Origin: Gnetum montanum
Taxonomy: Eukaryota; Streptophyta; Gnetopsida; Gnetales; Gnetaceae
Assembly: GCA_015680685.1 (NCBI GenBank)
Contig: MNCI01006151.1
Span: 1,052,166 to 1,116,165 of the forward strand
Length of the DNA stretch: 64,000 nt
Reading direction: 5' to 3'
The position numbers and the translations under genes were made by a program. This document shows, piece after piece, positions 11,695 to 22,808 of the stretch (its first letter is position 1; each line of letters starts with the position of its first letter). The notes under the pieces were generated by a model, which worked only from the letters and a program-made list of their open reading frames with translations, searched no databases and was not told the DNA's origin.

Positions 11695-11712
11695 TGGCAC
11701 CATTGCCAAGGA
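11695..11712 (+). other. Primer binding site, tRNA-Asp type (element A)
   Basis: TGGCACCATTGCCAAGGA lies one base after the LTR. It matches the complement of the plant tRNA-Asp 3' end (TGGCGCCGTTGCCGGGGA, from memory) except for four G-to-A changes; those in the GCG and CGT contexts fit CpG decay. tRNA-Asp priming is known for Athila-type elements. Confidence 0.75.
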
Positions 11713-11849
11713 CTTTGTTTGTGGAATTTGTGCTATTTAGGATTATGTGAATATCACTAATATCATTGTACAAACCTAAATGTCAATATCATTCCCACTA
11801 TACATAGGATTATAAAAGCACACTAACAATTTCATTTTGTTTTTCAAAA

Positions 11850-13690
11850 ATGTCTTCTTGTTCTCACAAGCCCAAAGATAATAAACCACTAGTCCCACAA
11901 GAGTGAAAGGTGGTATACACTCATCTAGATGAGTTTGTACCAAATTTCACCTTCATCCTATATCAAGATGAACAAATTCGATGGCATGATATAGAGGGCA
12001 ACATTGTCTTGCCCACCCCCCACCCCTAATCAATTTGTGCTTGGGATGTTATTCAAAACCCTTAAGAAGTTGGGCATAGCAGATCTTCATGAAGAGTACA
12101 TTGTGAAAGGATATGAAACTCAAAACTATTGTCCCACTAAAACACAACATAAGTGAGATAAACAATAGGAGAAACTTAATGAAGCTACAAAGGGAAAACA
12201 TTACACTAACCCCTTATTCCTACTAGATGAAGAAGATAATGAGGATCCTCTATTGGAAGGTTCTTAACATGAATATTATCCACCCCCTACTATTGATGAT
12301 GAGGTTGTGAACTAGATCCTACAATCAACTATTCATAAACTAAGATTAGGAAATAGTGATAGCCAAGGTAGGAACTAGGGTAAACATCACAACAACAAGG
12401 GATCTAAATATGGTGATCATGATAAGTGTAAGAGTGGTGGTAGACATCACAATGGTAGTGGTGGTCCACCTTCCTCTTCATCCAATTCTAAACATTCCTC
12501 TTCATTTGATAGTTCTCATGGAAGTCACTATTGAAACAACCATGATGAAGGTGATTGATGAAATAATAATGACTGTGAAGGCCACCAAAATCAAAGGGGT
12601 GGTTGAAACTAGCATCAATGTCATCAACACAGCAATGATGATGAACCTTTATTGATGACTTGAAGTATGCTCAACATTGCAAAGGCAATAAGAATCCCAA
12701 CCAGGCATATGAAGGATAGTTAGATCAAGTGCCTAGATATGAACAATATCCCAAGATTTGAGAGGGAATACAATTCTGATTCATAGAAACATCTAGAAGC
12801 TTTTCAAGATGCATGTGCCTTACAAAACATAGATAATGAGTGGTAGAAACTCAAGCTTTTCCCAAGGATACTTATTAAGGAAGCTAAAATTTGATACTAG
12901 TCCTTAGAGCTAAAATCCATTTGCAAATGGAGTACCATGTTAGAACTATTCAATGACAAATACTAGACATACTCTAGAGTGTCTAATTTAACCCAAGGCT
13001 AGAAACAAGAAGCACATGAACCCTTAGATGCTACCATGGGCCAATACTATTTTCTCCTACTTTGATGCCCTAGCCATGGTTATTCTCAAAGGGAACAACT
13101 TTTCTGCATCATAGATGGGATCAAAGCAAAAACTAGAAGAACCCTTGGGATATATGCCCAAGGAAGACTATCTAAAATGAGTGCTTATCAAATCTAAAGG
13201 TTAACTGAGCACATAGAAAAAGAAGAAGGTGGGCTATGGAAGAGGGAAAGTGATGAAGAATATAATAGGAATCCATCTATTAGAAAATGAGAGGTTCCAT
13301 TTTATGATGAGGAGAAATCACCACTTGATGAAGTGGTGAATAAAAAAACCTTGCCCATCCAAAAGTTTGTTTCTAATATTTTTGCCAATGTTGATAAGTT
13401 ATGGAACTCTTTGGATGAAAAATTTAAATCTCTTTGAATATTTCTAAAGAATCCAAAGAGAAAAATAGCGATTGTAATCACAAGAGGAAAAAAGAAGCTA
13501 AACATGCCTACCAAAGAGGTAAGGGTAAATTTGTTGTAGTAGAAGAAGTTGTGGAGTCTGACTCTGATGATGAAACTAAATGCGACATTTTCCAATATGA
13601 ACATCCAAGAGGATGGTGCCCTATAGTGTCACACTTACAAGAGTCTAGAGTGTATGCATTGAATCCTCACCTAACACATAGGTAAGCTCT
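11850..13690 (+). pseudogene. Degenerate gag of element A
   Basis: The ATG at 11850 opens a frame with stops. Its N-terminal part (FTFILYQDEQIRWHDIEGNI near 11950-12005) is shared with the gag of C and G. A retrotransposon-gag-like region with Trp and Arg blocks lies at about 12740-13210. A short piece near 13434-13685 ends in a CDIFQYEHPRGWCPIVSHLQ block that also occurs in G (CEVCYYDHPKGCCPIISHLQ). Gag would form the particle that packages the RNA. Frames are broken at several places and one local stretch (12356-12655) reads in another frame. Confidence 0.75.
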
Positions 13691-14419
13691 TTTACGATTG
13701 TCTTACCTTCAAGGTAGTCCAAGATAGTTCCACCAGCAACAACAAGCTTACTACCCATGTGGAACTCCTCCACAATCATATGAATAATACCAATAGTGTT
13801 ATTAACCAAAATTGTGAAAAACTCCATGGCCAAGGTAGTAGTACCGTTATAGGCAACCAGATCCATATGAGTACTATGTTCAGTATCCCATTTCCCTTAG
13901 AAGTTCTACAAGTCATTCATCATTCCAGCATCACTATTACACTCTAGAGTACCACCAAACACATTCACCATCTACCTGAGGGAAAAATCCATATCTATAT
14001 TGTTATCATCCTTGACACCCCTCTACACCTACACCTCCACCTTCAACCCAATTATCTTTTGCTTCATCTATGTAAGGTGAGATTCCTTCACAGCTACAAC
14101 AATGAAATTTTATAAGGGTTGTACATTCACAATTGATCTTTCAACTAAGTGGTCTAGATAATCAATCAAGGAAATAAACTTTCTTCCAACCTAGTAGTCC
14201 TCTCCAACCCTCACAACTTACTCCAACTGATCATCCTGCATCTCCATCACCCTCATCCTTTGCATCAAATACCTTTGAGTGCCCTTAAAACCAAGTGTTT
14301 GCCTAGGATCAACACTATAATGATAACTCATGTTGTTTCTAATTGGATCAAGGCTATCAATATTCCTACAAAAAGATCTAATCTAGGAAGTCCACACATC
14401 TATCTATGAATTGTTGGAC
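13691..14419 (+). other. Gag-protease linker region of element A
   Basis: Low-conservation sequence rich in Gln, Pro, Tyr and His codons in the gag-pol frame, matching the proline-rich linker of G (about 30850-31150 on the - strand). Stops are present. I recognise no domain. Confidence 0.45.
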
Positions 14420-15230
14420 AAGATTCATGCAAGGCTCTTCTTGATTCTAGTTTCGGAGTTAATCTCATCTCCCATGATATGTACAAGGCCTAGAACCTGC
14501 CACCTCTTAATAAGAGCAACATTCATCTAGAATTAGAAAATTAATTGATTACTATCCCTTTGGGATTAGTAGAGGACATTCTAACCATAGTTTGTGGATG
14601 GTACTATCCTGCTAATTTTCTAGTGATCAAGGTGGGAAACTGTAAAAGTGACTTTTCCATCATCATGGGAAGGGCTTGGTTAAGCATGATAAACACATGA
14701 ATGGGTATATGGGACCTATCTCTCAAAATATCTAAGGAAAATAAGCTAGGAAAGATTAAGAAGAAGTATATTTCATGCATCGTGTATAGTGATAACAGGT
14801 ACAATTATGTGCAAAGGATTTGGTCAATCAAGAGCACATACATTAAGGCATGCAATCAATGTGCACAAGAAATTAAAATTCAAAAGTTTCTATATGCAAT
14901 AGCCACAAAGCAAGAGGGCACCCAATTGCTGATAGTTGATCTAGATAGCAAAACAATATGCATGAAGCCAACTAAGAGCCTAACATATGCATATGTTGAA
15001 GGTATGGAAAAAATTGAACAAGTTCATTTCAAACTCTCTAATAAAGATGATGATACATATTGGGGAGAGTTGAAAATCCTCGATCACTTCAAACAGGAGA
15101 CCTTAGAACTAAAACCTTTACTAGCCAATATGGAGTATGAATTTTTAAAGAATGGTAAACTAGTCATCATTAATGCCAAAATTGCTCTTGAACAAAAAGA
15201 AAAGTTGTTGGAAGTGCTGAATAAATGATT
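14420..15230 (+). pseudogene. Degenerate aspartic protease and protease-RT linker (element A)
   Basis: ARLLDSSFGVNLISHDMYKA at about 14430-14490 corresponds to the ALLDLGSKANLIS block of G; the active-site Asp is kept but the DTG-like triad is changed. IIMGRAWLS at about 14660-14690 is the second conserved protease block. The open stretch 14701-15228 then reads through RDLSLKIS-like sequence into LELKPLLANMEYEFL near 15100, the typical Athila-type junction that leads into RT, and ALEQKEKLLEVLNK. The protease would cut the Gag-Pol polyprotein. Confidence 0.72.
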
Positions 15231-15329
15231 AATAACCTTTACTTGGTCATATATAGAGCTAAAAAGAATCAATCCAAGGATATGCTAGCATTGCATCTAC
15301 ATTAACCTGACCATGAAGCCTAGAAAAAG

Positions 15330-16860
15330 AGGCAGTCGAACCCCAAATTAAAGAAAATCATCAAGGAAGAGATAGAGTAACTCCTCAAGGAAGGGTTCAT
15401 ATATCCAATAAAAAATATTGAGTGGGTTAGCCCACTCATAATTGTACCAAAGAAGATTGTCAAATGGTGGGTTTGCATTGACTTTAGGCTATTAAATATG
15501 GCAACATTTAAGGATCACTTTCCTTTGCCATTTGTAGACTAGTTGTTAGACATCATATCTAGGCATTGTTATTACAAATTTTTGGATGGTTATAGTGGCT
15601 ATAACCAAATCCAAATTGCATCCAAGATCAGGCCAAAACAACATTCACAAGTACCAGGGGTATTTTTACATACTATAAGATGCCATTTGGTCAAATACTT
15701 CATGGAAATCGATGGACAACTTTACAAGGTATGTGTCGATGGCCTAATCCATTGGTATGTCCTTGAAAAAGATAAACTATGAATTTTCTAGGATGCTCAT
15801 GAAGGGACTTGTGGAGGCCACTATGCAAGGAGATGCATAGCCATAAAAATCTTGATGGCAGGATACTGTTAGCCTATAATCTTTAAGGATGCCCACCACC
15901 TCATCAAGTCTTGTGAACATTGTCAATGTGATGGGGGGATGACCACTTACATGGAAGGTTCTCAATAGTGGATTCAACCACTAGAACCTTTTGACATATG
16001 GGGAATTGATTTCATGGGTTCCATTACACCAATGTCTAATGGGAAAGTGTATATTATAGTAGTAATTGACTACTACAAAAAATGAGTAGAAGTAGCAGCC
16101 ATTACTAATTATACATCATCCACTACTACCAAATTTATATAATAAGATATCATAAATAGGTTTGGGGTGCCACGTTCACTAATTTTTGATAATGGAACTC
16201 ATTTCACAAGTGCCACGTTTAAAAAATTAATGTAATTCTTGGGGGTAGAACATAAATAACAACACCTTACCACCCCCAAGCTAATGGTCAAGCATAGGTA
16301 ACCAATAAGGAGATTACAAAACTACTAATGTGAACCATTATCAAATATAGAAAGGACTAGAGTATAAAACTTAATGATGCTCTCTAGGCATATCATTCAA
16401 CTTGGAGACTTCCTTTGGATATTCTCCCTATGAGTTAGTGTGTGGGAAACTTCCAATGCTCCCAATTCAATCTAAGTTCCATACACTCTCAATAGTCTAT
16501 GATCTAAACTTTGACCTAAGTCTAGCACAAAAGGAAAGATTGATCGATTTGAACATGCTAGACTAAAATCTCTTAGTGGCCTTATCCTTTAATGAGGTGA
16601 ACAAGGCATTCAGCAAGTAGCGTCATGACCTTAGAATTAGGAAAGTAAAACTTCAACTAGGAGATAAGGTTCTTTACTAGAATCCCACACATGTATCCTA
16701 AAAGACCAAATTCAAAACATTGTGGAAAGGACCTTATAAACTTGATCAAACCATTCCCTCTGGGGTTATGAAAATCTACAAACCTGATAGCTCAAATAAA
16801 AATTAGTTGGTCAACATCTAACAAGTCAAACCTTTCCTAGAACCAAGATAGACCAGTGTA
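15330..16860 (+). pseudogene. Truncated RT fused to integrase in element A
   Basis: RT begins with LLKEGFIYPI near 15385 and continues through VSPLIIVPKK and YSGYNQIQIA (about 15590-15625). Near 15690 the text reads YYKMPFG and then jumps straight to the pre-integrase GQLYKVCVDGLI (about 15715-15755). In element 1 about 1.07 kb lies between these points, so the YxDD motif and RNase H are deleted here. Integrase follows: zinc-binding-like HEGTCGGHYA, then EPFDIWGIDFMGSI near 15985 and IFDNGTHFTSATFKKL near 16185, then decayed tail. The copy could not be active on its own. Confidence 0.82.
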
Positions 16861-16920
16861 AATACCACCTCAATATATGGACAACCACATTCTATTTTTT
16901 GGATCTCTTCCCTTCAACTT

Positions 16921-16934
16921 AGTCATGGGGGAGA
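16921..16934 (+). other. Internal polypurine-type motif after pol (element A)
   Basis: AGTCATGGGGGAGA lies about 60 bp after the pol tail. It has the same core as the tract that abuts 3' LTRs in this family (for example AGTCATGGGGGTA next to the G LTR). G has an identical AGTCATGGGGGAG at the same relative position. Confidence 0.6.
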
Positions 16935-16974
16935 TGGCCATATGTGTTGATCATTACCATGGCCTCTTAGTCTT

Positions 16975-18480
16975 TCTACCTTTTTATTTTCACATTTTTG
17001 ATTTTACAATTTTTTTATTTTCAAATTTTTCTAATGTTACACTATCTTTAGTACCCTTAAACATTTTTTTGATTATTTTAAACTTTTTTAATATCTTTTA
17101 ATTTATTTTGTTTCTTTTGATCAAGTGTGATATTTTCTCATCTTTGCTAATAAATTTACTTTATTTTCATAGGACACAATGTTGTTGTTGCTATTTACTA
17201 ATGATGGTTTGTGCTTAATGTGTGCTTGTCGATGTCTAGTTCTATTTTTGAATTTTGATGTTTGATGACTTCAACATGGTTTATTTTTCATGGAATGGCC
17301 AGTGATTCCATGTCATCCTCCCATCCAATGAACTCTATGGTTTTTCTTATTTTGAGAATTTGAGGTCCCTTTTCATTAAAGAAAATTTTAACCAATCAAT
17401 GAACTTAGTAGTTTCAGAATTAGAAAGGATCGAAAGGTTTGTAAAGGACATTACTTTAGGGGGACTTAATACTCTTTTTCCTATTCTTCTTACTTGAGTG
17501 CTGGAGTGTTTTTCATGGACTTCTTACCATTCCACACCAACCACTAAAGAAAGTCAAAATAACATCATTGCATGGTGTGGTTTCCATTCAAAAGAAAAAA
17601 ACAATAGAACTTCAAAGCACACCCCTTCAACATGAATAAGTCCTCACATGGTGTTGTTCCTATTTCAAAAATAAAAGAATAAAAACAACAATGGGAATTC
17701 AAAGCACATCCCTTGGACAAATAAAAGGGCTACAAGCATTGGTTATGGGACTTGAATAGCATTCATCTACACCTAAAGGTTCCCTCTAACTAAGACCCTT
17801 TCTCTTACTTTCTACTTCTTCTTCCTTATCTTTTTGAAATAGTGGTTGTTTTGTGGAAGCACTCTTATGTCTTAAGTGGGTGGACTATTCTTAGAGTGGT
17901 GATGCAAAGTTACTGAAGGTGGATCATTTTGGTCTAGACTTAAGATGGAACTTCTTAGGTCATTTTAACCAAAAAATTTCATAAGGGACTTCTTATTACC
18001 TCAATTTTAAACTCCATCCCACCCTCTCTATCATCCATCCATGCTACCATAACTCACCTCACTACCAAGTTCTATGTTATGCTCTATTTCTTAGTCTAAT
18101 GTGTTGGGATTCTTGAGTTGATTCTTTTAGGTTGGTCCTTAACTTGTCATGATGCTTAGTTGAGCTTATGCAAGGGCAGAAAGAACATGAGCCTACTATG
18201 AGGAGGATCCACTTGTAGAGCTTTTGGCTTAATTTGTTAAGGTTCCTTACCTTTAACATTACTATAATCCTATCTTTTACGTTTTCCATTGTGTAGAGCA
18301 CTCAGTACTCCTTAATATTTCATTGCATTCATCCATTAAATCAATTCTTTTTCATTTTTTCAAATTTATGAACTTCAACACCCTCTTCTCATAATTTCAT
18401 ACTATTCTTGGTCTTCTAAGCTTTCATTTTATCACAATTTCATTGAAAATTTCCTTGTATTTTGAAAGTTTTACCAAATT
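16975..18480 (+). other. T-rich tract and non-coding spacer of element A
   Basis: A T-rich tract (about 16975-17110) is followed by about 1.35 kb without credible coding sequence. It ends before the internal promoter at 18511. A phrase near 18185-18225 (CATGAGCCTACTATGAGGAGGATCCACTTG region) resembles the spacer phrase of element 1 near 3815-3845 (GGAGGATCCACTTGTATAAC), supporting the same spacer in diverged form. Apparent ORFs here read through low-complexity sequence and are not called. Confidence 0.55.
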
Positions 18481-18510
18481 CAATGGAAGCCAATGATGGC
18501 CAATAGTTGC

Positions 18511-18555
18511 ATTAATGAGGCCTCGTTGACATAGTGCAAAAATACTATATATAAT
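18511..18555 (+). promoter_or_regulatory. Putative internal promoter of the extra ORF (element A)
   Basis: GAGGCCTCGTTGACATAG at 18517-18534 repeats the U3 word of this element's own LTR (10813-10830, two transitions apart). It is followed 10 bp on by ACTATATATAAT at 18544-18555. The internal TATA-like words of elements 1 and C are close variants (ACTATATATAAC, AGTATATATAGG). Confidence 0.55.
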
Positions 18556-19068
18556 GTTGGACACTTTGGAAATTTTTTGCAATTTTCTCATAACACATGG
18601 AGAATTTCTGCAATTTTCCAAAGCCCATAACTTTCAAATTGTGTGTCCAAATAACTTCATTTTTCAATCCCACACTTATCAAAGGTAAGATCTTTATCAT
18701 GGTGGCCACAAACCTTAAGGTTTCCAATGAAAAATTGATGAAAACTTTTGAAAATATTCCTAACTTCCCTAAAGGTTTAATAACCTTAACCATATAAAAA
18801 CATCAACTTTTTTCCAATTTAACCCTTCCAACAACCTCTGGGATGATTTATTAATGATAATGCATAAGTAAAAATAAAAATTTTAATTAGATTCATTAAA
18901 TCAGTCATAATCACAACTTAGCTAAGTGTAACTATCCTCAAGAGCTAAGGTATCCCAATTGTTTTAAGGTTATACAATGATTGCTAATCCATGTTCTTAT
19001 TGTGGCTACAAATCGCACCTAAACAAAAGTGTTTGCAAGAAAGAAAACCCTCACAACCATAGGAGAAG
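18556..19068 (+). other. Leader of the extra ORF (element A)
   Basis: Untranslated-looking sequence between the internal TATA-like box and the extra ORF. AAAGGTAAGATC at 18680-18691 would be a good splice donor but no unambiguous acceptor was picked, so no intron is called. Apparent ORFs on both strands at 18424-18797 overlap each other and carry no recognisable motif. Confidence 0.4.
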
Positions 19069-21756
19069 TGACCTAGAGCTAGAAGGGGCTAGCAGGAACA
19101 GGGCCAAGAACAACAAGAGGAAACCCACGTAATAAGACCTCTTTAAGAGGAGCCAAAAGTGGAATTTTTTTGATAAATTCCAAAGGAAGAAGTGCCTACA
19201 AAACAATCCCAATGAGAAGAAGCATCTAGACCTATGTCAAGGCTTGAGGTCACTCTAACTCAAGCCTACCTAAACATTATCAAGTCTTAAGAAATCCAAA
19301 GATTAGTTCTTCAAGAGATAAACTTTTCACCATTTTTGGGGAAAGCTCCAAAGGATGTCAAGACATAATTTCAAGCCTCTCCCATGTGGCCAGTCATCAG
19401 GTCTAGTGGAGAATGGTACATGGAAGAGGCCTATCACTTTTGGAGTAGCCAAAGGCCAAGGTCCATTGTAATAATTAAGGACAATCAAGTATTCTACTTG
19501 ATGAAAGCTATTGCATAGGCACTAGGGTTACCAAACATTGGAACATAGTTGGTAGAGATATTAGCAAAAGGTGATCTTGAGACAAAAAGGAAATGGACCC
19601 AATTATGCTATAGGGTGGACCATAAGAAGCATGATGTGCTCACACTAGTAGAGTGGATTTATTTCAAGATTGTGGCCTATTACCTCAATCCAATGGTGAG
19701 GCCAAGCAAGGTGACTACTTTTTCTATCTAAGCATGTGCTACTTTAAGTAGGAAATTTTCCATTAACCTTCCATAGTTGATCTATTTGGAGATCGAGAAG
19801 TGCTTCAAGGACAATGAACATGAAAGGAAGACCCTACCCTTTCCATACCTCATCAAGAAACTTTGCAAAAGGGGAGGCATTGTTCATTGTTCAAATGATA
19901 CTCTTAAGCATGTTCCCTTGTCCTCATGGGTAGAAATCATGAATGATAAGACACTAAAAATCAATCAAGAAGAGGAGCTACTGCCACCACCATCCATTCA
20001 GGAGACAACATCAGAGGCCAGCATAGTCCTTAAGTGTCTACATCAAATCTGAGAATAGCTCTTGAGTGAACAAGAGCAACAAGTAGGAACGAGTGGGGTA
20101 GATCCATCTATGTATCAACCAACAATGTGTCACCTTAATAAGATGACCTGAATAGTTAGCTAGATGGAGAGTGGTGGTCTTATTTTCTCTACCCAAAGAA
20201 TGCAACTACCTTTGAGGTTGAATCCCAACAATCAAGAGGTGATGGTGTCACTAGAAACACAACATCTATTTCCAAAAATCTCTAGGAATGCTGCCACTTT
20301 CTTAGTGTAGTTGGTGGAAGGTGAAGAGGCAACTATCTTGGTGATGTAGCACCATGGGTAGGAGATAGTGATAGAAGTGGTTGTTAATCATGTAGTAGAA
20401 GTATTGAATGCACCCATGGCATCTATACTAGACATATCTACACTTCAATATGTGTAGACATATGTAGGCACGGTCAATGAAAAATTGAATGCAACCAAGC
20501 ATGAAGAGTTGTTGGAATGATTAATAGGAGCTAAGCAACTAACTTCTAACATCTTTGATTTCCTAGAGAACATCATCAAAACCCAGTCAGAGCTATTGAA
20601 TACAAAGGGAAAATGCATCATTTTGGAGGGCCAACTAGAAATGTTCAAGAGAAAAATTAACACTTTTTCATAGAGGTTGCTGAAGTTCATGTCCAACTTG
20701 TAGAACAAACAATCCTTAGCCTAACAATGAAAATAGATGAAGCGATCAAACAATTTCAAGAATGATTTCAAAAGGCTAAGGAGGAAGTAGTAATGATCAT
20801 CTTCAAATAGTCTATAGCAAAAGCTAAAACATATTCCATCAAAAAGGACTTGAATCAAATGTGCTAAGAGAATGAAGCATTGACTATGAAAAATTATTTC
20901 CTATGAAATGTTGATGCTTAGAGAAATCAAATGTAAGAATTCATTCATCAACAGCAAGAGAAGCTTGCCAAGGTCAACACTAAACTAAGAAAATTGGCCA
21001 CGGAGAATGGCAATCTATCAATGGAGGAGGTACACACCTTGCGACAAAAGTCTACCATCAAGATCACCACCTAGAAGAATAAAACCCTCAAATTTAAGAA
21101 AGTAAGGAATTACTATAAGGACTAGGTTAGCTTGTAAAAGGAAATTAATGAAAAATAAATCCAGATGGCAAAGATGAAAGTGAATGAAGCCCTCTAGCAA
21201 CTTCAACAAGAAAAAGAGATGTGGAAGCCCATCCTTATTAATTCCTACAACAAAGTGGAGATCTACTTGAAGGAGCTGCAAATCAAGATATGATAAAGTA
21301 CATGAAGTTGGCCAATCTTCATTACACAAACTTGGCAATGTTGATAGCTAGACTACCGTGGTCAAAATTGGAAAAACAATTGGCTAGCTTGTATCTACTA
21401 TATGAGGCTAAGTTCAAGCACCACAAGGACACCAAGAAAAATCTTAACACTGCTAATGCTGAACTTGAAGTTCTCATAGGGTGATTCAGAGATCAATGAT
21501 CTATTGCTGAGAACCTAGCTAGATAGATGAATGACTACTAAGAGTTGAAGTACATAGTCAAGGAATTTGACATTGAACATAAATAGTTTTCTTCTTGGTT
21601 TGTCAATGCTAAGGAGTTGTTTCTAGTAATCCCATGTCCTTGGGATGTGCCCATTCCAACCCACATTGAGAAAGCTGCATGGACAATGCATGATCCTAGG
21701 AGTAAGCAGGAGAAAATGAAAGCACTGCTAGATGCTTTCTACCTCCTACCTGAAGT
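19069..21756 (+). pseudogene. Extra 3' ORF (aORF) of element A, best-preserved PF20167-like domain
   Basis: The start is inferred by alignment (GTGACC where element 1 has ATGACC), so the initiator codon is lost or lies elsewhere. The domain reads clearly: EWYMEEAYHFW near 19410-19440, LGLPNIGT near 19525, DVLTLVEWIYFKIVAYYL near 19635-19690, and TLPFPYLIKKLCKRGGI near 19835-19880. A Glu-rich and Pro-rich linker (EEELLPPPSIQ) follows, then a long coiled coil (about 20450-21290) and the conserved end block (NLHYTNLAMLIARLPWSKLE at 21307-21366, IPCPWDVPIPTHI near 21630). Pieces lie in at least two frames. Its role is unknown; the coiled coil suggests self-assembly or partner binding. Confidence 0.72.
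21752..21756. other. Candidate target-site duplication of element C (left copy)
   Basis: GAAGT (extended GAAGTTG) at 21752 recurs at 42244, exactly after the 5' LTR of C. If real, C inserted into the end of the extra ORF of A. However, A does not visibly resume after 42244, and the outer 40 bp of the left LTR do not match the right LTR well, so chance is possible. Confidence 0.35.
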
Positions 21757-22595
21757 TGCAACATCAATAGGACAACTGTAGGACAACTTGATTCACTATA
21801 CAAGTTACAAGTGTTCATGCATAACCTGATCATAATCAGTGGATGGTCAATGTTGATATGTTAGTAATTGAATCAAGCTCGTGATTGTTGTCTTCCCATT
21901 TAAGCTAGTAAAGTCTAAGGATATGGTTTAGCTTGTAGTGAGGAATATGATAAATGATGTTGTTGGGCCAGTTACACCCCTAAGTATAAACATTGTGAAA
22001 AATATCTAAGTCTATTTTAACTAGGAAAACATGAACCTATTCTAGCCTATTATGATGAATAATTATTCCTGATGTTCCAAACATATCTTGGCTTATGTAA
22101 TCACCACTAGGATTACCAAGTATCATGCTACTAGGTAAACCAAGTGATACACTTAATGATTGAAATCAGTTGTATCCATTCTACGTACTATTAACAAGTA
22201 AAAATAAGGTACTTTTAAAAATAAACTATTATGTTAGTAAAGTGGTAAACATTAAGCTAAGTAGTAAACATTATGCTAAGTAAGCAGTAAACACTATGCT
22301 AAGTGAAAATAGTAAACTACAAGAATGCTGCAATGGTGGGAAATAGCTCAATCTTTTTTTTTCATTCATAACTTATTCCCAATTACAAACTATTCAAATA
22401 AAGATTTTATTCACTATGGCACACCACATTGTGGGCATTCACTTTCACTAAGTTTAAGCTAGGAAATCAAATTGCAATAGTAGGGTTGCACATATCCCAA
22501 GATATTGTATCAATGATGATATGGCATGTGCTATGATATTTTATTAATGATAGTGTTGATACAATATCATAATGCATCAAAATATGGATTTATCA
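21757..22595 (-). mobile_element. 3' LTR of element C
   Basis: It aligns with 41355-42243 from ATACAAGTTACAAGTGTTCA (about 21798) to GGATTTATCA at 22595. It lacks a block of about 56 bp near the TATA region. Its outer end (before 21798) is diverged or lost, so the left boundary is uncertain. GATATC-like words are at 22500-22570. The polypurine tract lies directly beyond 22595. Confidence 0.75.
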
Positions 22596-22606
22596 TGCCC
22601 CCATGA
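22596..22606 (-). other. Polypurine tract of element C
   Basis: TCATGGGGGCA on the - strand immediately precedes the LTR start TGATAAATCC. This is the expected plus-strand primer for reverse transcription. Confidence 0.75.
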
Positions 22607-22808
22607 ATGACTAGAAATTCATCCTTGAGTGAAAACAAAATGAGGATAGAGTCCTTTGCAAAATTGGAAGGTAAATCTGACTATATATGACTAAAAAGCT
22701 ATTTACACGACTCTAAATCCTACAGTGGAAATTTTACAAAATTTGACATAATTTTTACAAAAAGACAAAATAAAATAAAGAATAAAAATGAAAGTGACTT
22801 GATGTAGA

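Larger units (their letters stand above)
10790..21756 (+). mobile_element. Element A: Athila-like Ty3/gypsy retrotransposon, 3' end lost
   Basis: In order: 5' LTR, tRNA-Asp-type primer site, gag, protease, a shortened RT, integrase, PPT-like motif, T-rich tract, spacer, internal promoter and extra ORF. The extra ORF stops being recognisable at about 21756-21790, where a - strand LTR (element C) begins; the 3' LTR of A is absent. The LTR promoter differs from the other family members by carrying GTCGAC/TTGACG words instead of GATATC. The left boundary is approximate because the second LTR is missing. Confidence 0.8.

Noticed and set aside
12356-12655. 99-codon frame within element A gag
   Set aside because: It reads in a different frame from the conserved gag blocks on either side; it is Met/Ile/Val-rich from ATG/GTG repeats.
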